From: Streptomyces sp. NRRL S-244
GTDB lineage: Bacteria; Actinomycetota; Actinomycetes; Streptomycetales; Streptomycetaceae
Assembly (NCBI RefSeq): GCF_000717915.1
Contig: NZ_JOCX01000004.1
Span: 124,001 to 188,000, forward strand
Direction: 5' to 3'
DNA length: 64,000 bases
In this document: piece by piece, positions 51,501 through 59,046 of the stretch
Layout: every line of letters begins with the position of its first letter
How positions within the stretch are numbered: position 1 is the first letter of the stretch
Position numbers and translations under genes: made by a program
Notes under the pieces: generated by a model
What the model saw: the letters and a program-made list of their open reading frames with translations, nothing else
Told to the model about the DNA's origin: nothing
The model's database searches: none

Positions 51501-53286
51501 TGCATACGGTCGGGACACCAGGGCCGGTCACGAGGCGGATGGCCCGGGCGACCTCGTTCTGCCGGCCCACGAAGAACGGCTCCGACTGCGGCGGAAGCTG
51601 ATCGGGCACCGGCCATCGGCTGGGCTGGGCGGACGTCGCCTCCGGGGCGGCCAGCCCGAGCAGTTGAAGCGTCCGCAGTGACGCCTGCGCGAACGGCCGC
51701 AGTTCCGCGGGAAGGTCCGGCGCGTCCGGGGAGTCCTGTCCGGGCTCCGACGTACGGGCGGCCACTGCGGGCATTCCGCCCTGCCCGCCGACCTGTGCGC
51801 AGATGTACCCGCTCACGGCGCGGTCCAGCCGCATCACATCGCGCTCCGCGAGGTGCTGCCTCAGCAGGCCCTGCACCTGCGGCGGCACGACGAGTTCCAC
51901 GGCGCCGCCGGCCTGCGTCTCCAGGGTGAACACGCTGCCCGTCAGCAGCTCGGCGAGGTCGGCGGTCGTCGCCTCCGGTACGAGTTCCTGGCGGATCAGG
52001 TGCAGCAGCGTCAGGCTCAGCCGGTCGTAGGCCGAGGCCAGCACCGCCAGCCGGGCGGCCGCGGGCGCGGCCGTGCGGAGGAACCCCTCCGTACGTGCTT
52101 CCAGGCTCCGGGACGCCGGCGGACGCGGCTGATCGGCGCTCCCGACCCGGCCGGCGGGCGGGACCAGTACGGCGCCACAGCCGTCCGGCGCGGCGCGCAT
52201 CACCGTCCGCGACCAGCGGTCCAGGGAGTGCGGCGACAGCGACAGGACCGGGATCGGCAGCCAGTAGCCCTGTCCCGCGTCCTCGGCCGGTGGCAGCAGA
52301 GGCGGCCGGTCGAAGACGAGCTGAGCGTTGTGCGCGCCGGGAACGGCCGGTGCGACCCGGACCGTCGGCAGGTCGAGGCCGGTCCTGCGCCACATGGCGG
52401 CCGGCAGCGGGTTGAGCAGCGCGACCGGTGTCGTCAGGGACCAGTCCCGCACCTGCTGCCACACCTGGGGCCTGCGCCATGCCCCGGCCGTGCAGTCCGA
52501 TACGACTACCACCAGACGGCGCCCGTCCGGTGAGCGGAGCCGGCCGGGCGGGGTCGGTCGGCCCTGACCGTCGCGCAGTGCCGCGCCCGCCGGGCCGTCG
52601 AAGGTCAGGTCCCGGATCTGGAGCGTACGGAACGCGCCCAGCCGGTCCAGTACACCGGCGAAGGCGCCGACAGTGTCCTTCCACACCTGCATCGAGGGCG
52701 ACCGGTCCACGACGAGGACCAGGTCGAACCAACGCTCCGGCGCGGCCCTGAACGCCGGGATCAGCTCGCCGCTCCTCGCGTACCCGTCCACCGTGGCCTC
52801 GACGTCCAGCTCGTGGCGCCGGCCGGGCCGCCACTGCCGCTTCCAGGGACGCAGCGCCCGCGTCACGTCGAGCGCGAGCGGAAGCCGTGCGCCGCGCGGG
52901 GCGGTCAGCGCATCGCCGCGCACCCGGCTGCCCGACCCGGGCAGCCGCTCGTGCAGTGCCCGCTCGCCGTCGGGCCCCTCGTGCCCCGCATGTCCCTCGC
53001 GCCCCTCGGTCCCGGACTGCGGTCGTGCCTCGGCCCGCTCTGTCCAGGGCGGGTCGGCGGGGACGGAACCACTCTCCCCGGAGCGCTCCGGCTCCCGGTC
53101 GGCCGCACGGTCCGTCGCGGCCGCGGTCGCCGCCGCGTCCATGCGGGCCGCCAGCCACAACGCCTCCGCGAGGGCCGTGGCGTCCAGCGCGGGAGCCGCG
53201 GCGCGCAGGGCGGCGACGGCCCGCGCCAGCGCAGCCGTGCCGATCGCGCCGGCCGGCGCCGCCCCGGAGGAAGCAGACTCAGGCAC
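48592..53286 (-). CDS. SAV_2336/vWA - NB-ARC-like - cyclase-like - NaeI-like multidomain conflict protein
   Basis: A 1564-residue protein. Order: a SAV_2336-type N terminus (about 20-55), disordered linker, then a vWA domain (about 185-350) with intact MIDAS DxSxS at Asp194-Ser196-Ser198. An NB-ARC-like NTPase follows from residue 570; its P-loop reads GVQGAGATS (601-609), with Ala where Lys is expected, while the Walker B-like VLIVLDN is kept. A winged-helix and helical (TPR-like) part spans about 800-1130. Residues about 1145-1300 resemble a class III nucleotide cyclase fold (VVHTGVVHEDFTGTGIRTARLI). The C terminus (about 1337-1555) resembles NaeI restriction enzyme with Glu1366, Asp1382, Asp1391, but Arg1393 where Lys is normal. 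Its start overlaps the MoxR gene by 8 bases. It is the vWA member of the VMAP system. Confidence 0.85.
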   Translation of the reverse strand: MPESASSGAAPAGAIGTAALARAVAALRAAAPALDATALAEALWLAARMDAAATAAATDRAADREPERSGESGSVPADPPWTERAEARPQSGTEGREGHAGHEGPDGERALHERLPGSGSRVRGDALTAPRGARLPLALDVTRALRPWKRQWRPGRRHELDVEATVDGYARSGELIPAFRAAPERWFDLVLVVDRSPSMQVWKDTVGAFAGVLDRLGAFRTLQIRDLTFDGPAGAALRDGQGRPTPPGRLRSPDGRRLVVVVSDCTAGAWRRPQVWQQVRDWSLTTPVALLNPLPAAMWRRTGLDLPTVRVAPAVPGAHNAQLVFDRPPLLPPAEDAGQGYWLPIPVLSLSPHSLDRWSRTVMRAAPDGCGAVLVPPAGRVGSADQPRPPASRSLEARTEGFLRTAAPAAARLAVLASAYDRLSLTLLHLIRQELVPEATTADLAELLTGSVFTLETQAGGAVELVVPPQVQGLLRQHLAERDVMRLDRAVSGYICAQVGGQGGMPAVAARTSEPGQDSPDAPDLPAELRPFAQASLRTLQLLGLAAPEATSAQPSRWPVPDQLPPQSEPFFVGRQNEVARAIRLVTGPGVPTVCITAPQGVQGAGATSLMLHVAHRVKEQFEDGVLFADLHTTNVSSALYGFLRALGVPSTTIPSGMQDMAELYRATLAGRRVLIVLDNPSTDSAARLHPTSPGCAVLATAKDAAGPFRSVVSLGPLDSASVQTLMRRFAPQPDGAVPAAHLTEPFHLAEAWPLAVKVIAKWVAADSYAPATLRAAPPGTPEQLPGWDLRSVLTARLNRLAPDRVRALLLLALHPRARLTLAEIAVLLGTTEREAQWSTDALVAAGLVERSPGDVHHLHDAIRSFAQAKGLSDLPAAEWRAALERLVSHHGRIVVSACTHEHPGDPLPRQVGCDPYEGPPEFPLGDYADRHPHLLTLLTPRDEAEDGDLGTRARLLVLLRDLAASPRHRTAYARAADGLSKAALAASDEASHSWAGVALAHSQLASHHFSRATATLTQLKAPPTELRCLIARLQADAALGQGKPTVAESLLAKAVDLAHENGDPFNETKALHRLAELLAGAGQRAAALRYLDRELKLLRTLGDEESLAVAARTLQNTLEHAPDLPTPAPAPAVQARAERASEHATVIMADGDLGDGSLYGRLLTAVRRAGALESEYRMHITDSTLTVAVARRVPVGRLVEALLAGLPAPAVPVFSMVVHTGVVHEDFTGTGIRTARLILRSSELNRTASELGLLNLLTVSDAAMLLSEQSGGAFAKVRLADESLDAWLHYPETARQPQAPVTDAAPDEELEALHSSLLAADPDGSVLAYALRDAFDFVLDGTRTGRFDVRELSRAERSVIGVKVEQAITSALALERGVRMDLRHRGTEFDLRFSGRRGVWAIPPETYGHICLLIHADDLHSRWGAGLLRIDPDLVLRPAGNRDGNRALRRTAMDRVRWLHQDMPLPENVLLHLDPDARAAVLTPRGPQRRVNELFRRAIGKRITVTTLTMVAGPSGHRRAREARRLLEPEGIAVLGPRDLPPDGYSAPALNEWMSVRVPPTPT

Positions 53287-54208
53287 GAGACAGCTCGCGC
53301 AGGATCAGCCGCATGACTTCCTGCTCGTCCGCCCCGCCCGGCGCGCCCGCCCCGGTGAGCACGTGCACCGCATTGAGGAGCTGGTCCACGGCCAGGCTCT
53401 CGTTCGCGGCGAGCCGCTCCACGAACCCCGCGATCAGCGCGTCCACCGAGCCGGACCGGTCCTCGTCGATCTCCAGGTGGGCCTCGACCACTTGGCGCAG
53501 CGACGCGGCCGTGGGCATCGGCATGGTGTAGCGCACGCAGCGGCGCAGGAAGGCGCCGGGGAAGTCCCGTTCGCCGTTGCTCGTCATCACGATGAACGGG
53601 AAGCTGTCGCACTGCACCCGGCCCTTGGCCACGGGGTGCCGGGCGTCGCCGCCCCACTCGCGTACCTCCACGACGTCCTCCCGGTACCGTGCGAGCTCGG
53701 GGATCTCGAACTCGCCGCGCTCCAGTACGTCGAGCAGGTCGCTCGGCAGATCGAGGTCGCTCTTGTCGATCTCGTCGATGAGCAGCGCCCGCGGGAGCCG
53801 CGTCGGCAACAGGGCCGTCCCCAGCGGGCCCAGCCGCAGGAACGGGGCGATGTCGTCGCTGCCGTCCGCCCCTTCGAGGCGCTGCGCGTGGATGCGGCCC
53901 AACGCGTCATAGCGGTAGAGGGCATCGGTGAGCGTGCTGCGGGAAGTGATGTGCCAGCGCAGCACGTCGCCCAGTTTCAGTTCGGCCGCCACCTGTTCGA
54001 TCACCGTCGACTTCCCGGATCCCGCGGTGCCGGTCACCAGCAGCGGCCGCCGCAGTGCCAGGGCGGCATTGACCGCGCTGACCAGACCCGCGGGCGGCTG
54101 GAACTGCCGGTGCAGGGGCTGCCGGGGAAACCTCCGCCAGGGCGGCGGCGTGCCGAGGTCCACGTCCCGCGGCCTGCCGTCGCCGACGTAGAAGGGCTGC
54201 CAGGTCAT
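53279..54208 (-). CDS. MoxR-type AAA+ ATPase of the VMAP system
   Basis: A 309-residue AAA+ ATPase. Walker A is GTAGSGKS (residues 60-67), Walker B is LLIDEIDKSD, sensor 1 sits in FIVMTSNGERDFPGAF, and the Arg finger region is RRCVRYTMPMP. MoxR ATPases work as chaperones with vWA partners, which is exactly the next gene. Its start overlaps the VMAP stop by 4 bases. In ternary systems of this type the ATPase is thought to gate the complex. Confidence 0.92.
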   Translation of the reverse strand: MTWQPFYVGDGRPRDVDLGTPPPWRRFPRQPLHRQFQPPAGLVSAVNAALALRRPLLVTGTAGSGKSTVIEQVAAELKLGDVLRWHITSRSTLTDALYRYDALGRIHAQRLEGADGSDDIAPFLRLGPLGTALLPTRLPRALLIDEIDKSDLDLPSDLLDVLERGEFEIPELARYREDVVEVREWGGDARHPVAKGRVQCDSFPFIVMTSNGERDFPGAFLRRCVRYTMPMPTAASLRQVVEAHLEIDEDRSGSVDALIAGFVERLAANESLAVDQLLNAVHVLTGAGAPGGADEQEVMRLILRELSRA

Positions 54209-56295
54209 ACGGTGTTCTCCCCATCAGTCGTACACGCTTCGAACCAGTCGCAGAAGTCCAGCCATTCCGTGTCGTGCCACACGGACCGCAAGCGCGCGAG
54301 GTGCGCCCGGCCGTCCGCCGCGCCGCTCTGCCCCGGCCGGACCTTCCAACTGTCCCGGTAGGCGGCGCTGAACTCCCCGGGCAGCCGGTTCCAGTAGCGG
54401 TCCACACTCGTGCGGGAGTCCGGCGGCAGGTCTTCCGCGCCCTCGGGCCACAGCACGATCGGCGCGTAGGCCAGCAGGGAGGGCATCACCTGGTCGAGGT
54501 GCTCGGGCCGGTGACCCAGGGCGACGGCCCGCCCGTAGGCGCCTTTCCGCAGCCGCTCGTTCAGCTCCGCCGGCCGGCAGGTGTCGTCCTGGTCGAGCCA
54601 GTCCACGGGGGCTCGGCAGCCGGGCTCCGCCGCCATCGTCGCGAGCTGCATGCGGGCGTGTTCGTTGATCCAGCTCAAGTGGTCGGGCGGGCACAGCCGC
54701 TCGCTCCAGCGCAGTACGACGTCGTACCCCACCCCCAGCAGCACCTGAGGGCCGGCCTCCTCGGGCCGCCACCGGGTCAGGAGCGCGGTGGGCGCCGCGA
54801 TCTCCACGCGCCGCAGTGCCGCCCCGACCCGCCTGGCCTCGGTCGACGCCCACTTCAGCACGCCCATCAGCTGGGCTTCGACTCCCGCCCGACTCGGGGC
54901 GCAGGCGAATTCCCGGTGTGCGACCTGCTCGCCGCGGTCCAACAGCCAGGCGACCAGCGTCTCCGGCCAGTCGTCGGCGAGCGCCGCGTGCAGACTGACG
55001 ACCAGCCGCAGCCGGGAGGAACCGGCCTGCTGTTCCAGCGCGGCGAACGCGTCATTGAGCTCGACGACCGCGTTGCCCGCCCCGGCCCACGCCGCCAGAT
55101 CGGGGCAGTCCGGTTTGAGGCCGTCCTCTTCGGCGAGCGCGGCCACGAACGCGGCGATCGGCGCCGTACGGCTGCCACCCGCCCGGGGCGCCCGCAGCCT
55201 GAGCAACTCCACGCAGTCGCGCAGGAGATCGCTGCCGTCGGTATCGGGCAGGGAGCCCGCCGCGGCGGCAGCCGGCCATGCGGACCAGGCCGCCCGCCGG
55301 ATCCGCTCGGAGGTCAGCGGGGCGCCCGGCCACGAACGCAGCAGACGGATCGTGTGGCACGCGTCGATCAGGCCGTCGACGGTGCGCAGTGCGCACGTCA
55401 CCTCGACCTCGGATCCCGCACCGCCGGACCGCGGGCCGCGCAGGGCCTCCCGCAGCTTCTCCAGGTCGGCGGCGCAGTGGACCGGTCCCGGCAGCGCCTC
55501 CGCATCGAACGGCTCCAGTGCCCAGGCCAGTTCCTCCTCACCGGCGGGCCCCAGCACCGGCCCGCCGTCCCGGGCGTGCCGGACGTTGCGCGCGACCCAC
55601 CGCAGCCGGCCGAAGGGGTCGCCGTCCATCTGCACCAGCCGGGCGCCCGTGTCCGCGGACTCGTTGACGGCGTCGCGCAGGGTTTCCGCCGACAAGAACT
55701 CGCCTGCCCCAGGAACGCCCGCTTCCAGCACGTGCAGCAGCCCGCGTGTGAAATCCAGCCCGTACGTCGTCTCGGTGGGCCCCACCGCCATCAGCAGCGT
55801 CAGCCGTGTCGCGCCCTCGCGGATCCCCGCGCCCAGGTCGGCGATGTTCGGTACGGCTGCTCCGGCGTGGCAGGTGTCCACCAGGGCGATGACCTCCTGG
55901 ACCCCCCGGGTGTCCAGCACCTGCGACAGCAGGTCGCCCACGTTCACGACCGTGGTCGGCTCGTCCTGCCGGGAGTCGCCGGCCATCAGGAACAGCTTCG
56001 GCACCTCGCCGGGGAGCGTGCCGTGCCCGACGAAGGCCAGGACCAGCACGGCGCCGGCCTCACCGGCCCGGCGGGCCGCGCCGCGCACGGCGTCCTCGAT
56101 CTGGGTCTGCCTGATCGACGGCCCGGACAGCAGCGTCGCCACGCCCGGCGGCGGCTGCGCGCATCCGCCCGTCCAGCGGTCCAGCAGCGTGCTGTGGAGG
56201 GAGCGCGCCACATCCTCCAGGCCCGGCAGCATCCCGAGGTCCGGGCACTGGGGAGCGATCACCAGGAGGTGCCGCGGCGGGAGCTGGGCGGTCAT
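54205..56295 (-). CDS. Caspase-like peptidase - VMAP-C fusion (VMAP component)
   Basis: A 696-residue protein. The N-terminal 240 residues are caspase-like, with His91 in FVGHGTL and Cys142 in LVDTCHAG. A helical middle part is followed by a C-terminal VMAP-C-like domain (about 410-690: RLRLVVSLHAAL, KWASTEARRVGAALRRVEIAAPTALLTRW, APIVLWPEG). VMAP is the vWA-MoxR-associated adaptor; its fused peptidase is the proposed effector that would be released on activation. It overlaps both flanking genes by 4 bases each (ATGA), so the four genes form one translationally coupled operon. Confidence 0.85.
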   Translation of the reverse strand: MTAQLPPRHLLVIAPQCPDLGMLPGLEDVARSLHSTLLDRWTGGCAQPPPGVATLLSGPSIRQTQIEDAVRGAARRAGEAGAVLVLAFVGHGTLPGEVPKLFLMAGDSRQDEPTTVVNVGDLLSQVLDTRGVQEVIALVDTCHAGAAVPNIADLGAGIREGATRLTLLMAVGPTETTYGLDFTRGLLHVLEAGVPGAGEFLSAETLRDAVNESADTGARLVQMDGDPFGRLRWVARNVRHARDGGPVLGPAGEEELAWALEPFDAEALPGPVHCAADLEKLREALRGPRSGGAGSEVEVTCALRTVDGLIDACHTIRLLRSWPGAPLTSERIRRAAWSAWPAAAAAGSLPDTDGSDLLRDCVELLRLRAPRAGGSRTAPIAAFVAALAEEDGLKPDCPDLAAWAGAGNAVVELNDAFAALEQQAGSSRLRLVVSLHAALADDWPETLVAWLLDRGEQVAHREFACAPSRAGVEAQLMGVLKWASTEARRVGAALRRVEIAAPTALLTRWRPEEAGPQVLLGVGYDVVLRWSERLCPPDHLSWINEHARMQLATMAAEPGCRAPVDWLDQDDTCRPAELNERLRKGAYGRAVALGHRPEHLDQVMPSLLAYAPIVLWPEGAEDLPPDSRTSVDRYWNRLPGEFSAAYRDSWKVRPGQSGAADGRAHLARLRSVWHDTEWLDFCDWFEACTTDGENTV

Positions 56296-57251
56296 CGGGC
56301 GGCGGCTGCCACAAGCGCCTCGGCGACGGGGCCGGCCACACCGGGCTGCGAGAGGTACTTGACCGCAGGGTGCGCCCACGCACCGTCCGAGTCGATGCGC
56401 CTGCTGACCGGCCCCACCGCTGCGGCGTTCGGGGCGATCCACTTCTCCAACTCCGGCTGCCCCGCGATGAAGTCGTCGCGGTCCCAGAAGTTCAACCAGC
56501 CGCCGACGGTCGCGGGCGCCCGCAGCGGCTGCGGCCGCATGCGGGGCCGCACCGCCGTGCGCATCCCGATGGGCGAGCCCAGGGTGACGAACAGCGGCAC
56601 CGGGCCGGTGTGGTCGTGGAGCGTCTCGAACGTGACCACGGTGCCCAGCGAATGAGCGATGACAATGGTGGGACCCGCGGCGTCGAGCTGTTCGGCGACC
56701 CGGTCGCGGATCCGCCGGTCTATGCCGATCCCGGCTCCGTCCGCATCCCGGCGGGCCAGGTAGCGCCTGACCTGCCCGAGGTGGTGGACCATGACGGCGG
56801 AGCTGATCCAGCCGCCCGCCCTGCTCAGGCCGGGCAGGGCAAGGAGGGTGTTCGCCGCGTTGAGCACCCGGCGCAGGACGTTGCCGAGTCCTTGCTGCTC
56901 GCCCTCGGGGGCGAGCTGTGCCCGGGCACGGCGCAGCACCCGTGCCTCCTGCCCGTCCGCGGTGACCGCCAGTCGCTGCTCGACCGCGTCGAGCAGCAGT
57001 TCTCCCACCAGCTCCGCCTCGGCTTCGTCCGCGCTGCGGCCCGCCCTGCCCCGGGCCCGGCCGTCCGTGAACAGGTCGCCGTAGTAGGCGAATCGCACGT
57101 CGGCGAGGGACCCGTCCAGCAGCCCCGGGACGATGCGGGAATGGCCGGCTGCTCGCGCTCCGTCGGCCAGCGCGCGCAGCAGTATCTCCCGCTCGGCCGC
57201 GGGGTCGCGAGGACCGCCGATTCCGTGCACGAACACCAGGCGCGGCCCCAT
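56292..57251 (-). CDS. Alpha/beta-hydrolase-fold protein heading the VMAP operon
   Basis: A 319-residue hydrolase of the lipase/acyltransferase-like type. The oxyanion opening is VFVHGIGGP, the nucleophile elbow is IAHSLGT (Ser201), with Asp258 or Asp260 and His294 (AWAHPAVKYL) completing a plausible triad. The region resembles proteins called GPI-inositol-deacylase-like or DUF676-like. There is no signal peptide. As first gene of a coupled four-gene operon it may be a membrane-lipid-acting effector, but this is inference. The 175-base gap ahead of it holds only a weak TATTGT (57307-57312, minus strand) as promoter candidate. Confidence 0.82.
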   Translation of the reverse strand: MGPRLVFVHGIGGPRDPAAEREILLRALADGARAAGHSRIVPGLLDGSLADVRFAYYGDLFTDGRARGRAGRSADEAEAELVGELLLDAVEQRLAVTADGQEARVLRRARAQLAPEGEQQGLGNVLRRVLNAANTLLALPGLSRAGGWISSAVMVHHLGQVRRYLARRDADGAGIGIDRRIRDRVAEQLDAAGPTIVIAHSLGTVVTFETLHDHTGPVPLFVTLGSPIGMRTAVRPRMRPQPLRAPATVGGWLNFWDRDDFIAGQPELEKWIAPNAAAVGPVSRRIDSDGAWAHPAVKYLSQPGVAGPVAEALVAAAAR

Positions 57252-57426
57252 CGATCCCCCGGAAGTCCCCGAATGCCTCGCCCGGACGAGCAGCCGGGCA
57301 GGGCCGACAATATCAACGGCGGCTCCTCCGGCCGGGTGACTCCGGCAGACGCCCAGGGGGTTGATGCCGTGCCCGCCGCCATCGCGGCCGCGGCCCTCTG
57401 GTTCATCGAACGGGGCCTTGGTGTGT

Positions 57427-57876
57427 TCAGACGGGGAGGCCCGTTGGTTCCTTGATGCGCTTCATGATGATCTGGGAGTTGACTTCCGTGACGCCGGAGA
57501 GGGCCGTCAGTTTTTCGATCCAGAGGCGTTCGTACGCGCGGAGGTCTGCGACGGCGATGCGCAGGAGGCAGCCGGGGCTGCCGAAGAGGCGGTACGCCTC
57601 GATGACGTCGGGGATGTCCTGGAGGGCGGCCTCGAAGGCCTCGACGGCGGCGCGGTCGCGGCGCACCTCGACCGAGACCAGCACCTCGAAGCCGCGGCCG
57701 ACCGCCTCGGGGGCGATCACCGCGCGGTAGCCCTGGATCACCCCGTCCTGTTCGAGCTGGCGTACGCGGCGCATGCAGGGGGAGGGAGTCAAGCCGACAC
57801 GCTGGGCCAGCTCCTGGTTGCTGAGGCGGCCGTCGGCCTGGAGCTCGCGCAAGATTTCACGGTCAATGGCGTCCAT
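57427..57876 (-). CDS. Lrp/AsnC-family transcriptional regulator
   Basis: A 149-residue regulator. The N-terminal helix-turn-helix (DREILRELQADGRLSNQELAQRVGLTPSPCMRRVRQLEQDGVI) is followed by the RAM ligand-binding domain (DVIEAYRLFGSPGCLLRIAVADLRAYERLWIEKLTALSGVTEVNSQI). Such proteins respond to amino acids and often control the divergent gene, which here is an asparaginase. An 8-bp inverted repeat sits in the shared promoter region. Confidence 0.92.
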   Translation of the reverse strand: MDAIDREILRELQADGRLSNQELAQRVGLTPSPCMRRVRQLEQDGVIQGYRAVIAPEAVGRGFEVLVSVEVRRDRAAVEAFEAALQDIPDVIEAYRLFGSPGCLLRIAVADLRAYERLWIEKLTALSGVTEVNSQIIMKRIKEPTGLPV

Positions 57877-57918
57877 CGGGCAATTATCACCCCGTGGAGG
57901 GTGAGAGTGTGAGTGAAA

Positions 57919-57959
57919 CTGGCAATCGCGTTGCGCATCGATCTCACTATCATTGCCAG
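57919..57959. promoter_or_regulatory. Inverted repeat in the lrp-asparaginase intergenic region
   Basis: Arms ctggcaat (57919-57926) and attgccag (57952-57959) are perfect and 25 bases apart, a layout that suits a dimer of Lrp dimers or looping. It covers the promoter region of both divergent genes. Confidence 0.5.
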
Positions 57960-58007
57960 CTCAGCACATCTGTACGAGGTATCACCCGTACGCGAGAAAG
58001 GGTGGCC

Positions 58008-59009
58008 ATGGGACGGATCGTCGTCATCAGCACCGGCGGCACGATAGCCAGCCGCTGGCAGGGTTCCGGCTTCGCGGCCGACGCCGACGGGCGTGAGGTC
58101 ATGGCCACCGCGCCGCTGCCCGAGGACATCACCATCGACGTGGTGGACCTGTTCAGCGTGAACAGCCCCCGGCTGACCACCGCCCACCAGCTCACCCTGC
58201 TGCGCACCGTGCACGAGGTGCTCGCCGATCCGGGCGTGGACGGCATCGTCGTCACGCACGGCACCGACACCCTGGAGGAGTCGGCGTTCCTCGTCGACCT
58301 GCACCACCACGACCCGCGCACCGTCGTCTTCACCGGCGCGCAGCGCCCGATGGGCACGGCCGACGGGGACGGCCCGGGCAACCTCTACGACGCCCTGCTC
58401 ACCGCGGCGAACACCCGGGGGCTCGGCGTGCTGATCGCCTTCGGCGGGCGGGTGCACGCGGCCCGCGGCACGGTGAAGACCCAGGCGGTGGCGCTGGACG
58501 CGTTCGCCGACCCCTCGAAGGAACTGCTCGGCAAGATCGGCTTCGGCAAGGTCACGATGCTGCGGGCCCCGCAGCGCCCGGAGCCGCTGCCGCTGCCGGC
58601 CATGCCGGAGGTGCCGCCGCGGGTGGACATGGTGATGCACCACGCGGACGGGGACCCGGTGCTCCTGAAGGCCGCGCTCGCGGCGGGTGCGCGGGGGCTC
58701 GTGCTGGTCGGTACGGGGGCCGGGAACGCGACTCCCGAGATCGTGGACGCGGTACGGGACGCCGTCGCGCGAGGCGTGCTGGTCGCGCTGACCACGCGGG
58801 TCGCCGCCGGGCCGGTGACGGAGATCTACACGCACGGCGGCGCCGTGGACCTGGTCGCCGCGGGCGCCGTCCCGACGGGCACCCTCCGCGCCGGCCAGGC
58901 CCGCATCGCGGTCCTCTCGGCCCTGCTGGCCACCACGGACCCGGCCGGGCAGACCCGCGTCCTGGCCCGCGCGCTGGGCACCCAGGACGCGGCCCTGATC
59001 GAAGCCTGA
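58008..59009 (+). CDS. Type II-like L-asparaginase family amidohydrolase
   Basis: A 333-residue enzyme that hydrolyses L-asparagine (perhaps glutamine) to the acid and ammonia. The two active-site motifs are STGGTIAS near the N terminus and VTHGTDTLEES in the middle, each with a catalytic Thr; the Lys/Asp of the second triad lie nearby. No signal peptide is present, so it is intracellular. Start MGRIVVIS at 58008, behind a gagaaaggg site. Divergent from the Lrp/AsnC gene, which probably regulates it. Confidence 0.93.
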   Translation: MGRIVVISTGGTIASRWQGSGFAADADGREVMATAPLPEDITIDVVDLFSVNSPRLTTAHQLTLLRTVHEVLADPGVDGIVVTHGTDTLEESAFLVDLHHHDPRTVVFTGAQRPMGTADGDGPGNLYDALLTAANTRGLGVLIAFGGRVHAARGTVKTQAVALDAFADPSKELLGKIGFGKVTMLRAPQRPEPLPLPAMPEVPPRVDMVMHHADGDPVLLKAALAAGARGLVLVGTGAGNATPEIVDAVRDAVARGVLVALTTRVAAGPVTEIYTHGGAVDLVAAGAVPTGTLRAGQARIAVLSALLATTDPAGQTRVLARALGTQDAALIEA

Positions 59010-59015
59010 CCCGCT

Positions 59016-59046
59016 CCGACCCACCCCGGACACCGGGGTGGGTCGG
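59016..59046. terminator. Bidirectional terminator between the asparaginase and meaB genes
   Basis: A perfect 14-bp stem (59016-59029 with 59033-59046) with a 3-nt loop, ending right at the meaB stop codon. Confidence 0.9.

Noticed and set aside
42001..57251. A prophage or integrative element as the source of the conflict genes.
   Set aside because: No integrase, structural phage genes, tRNA or flanking repeats are seen, and base use matches the surroundings.
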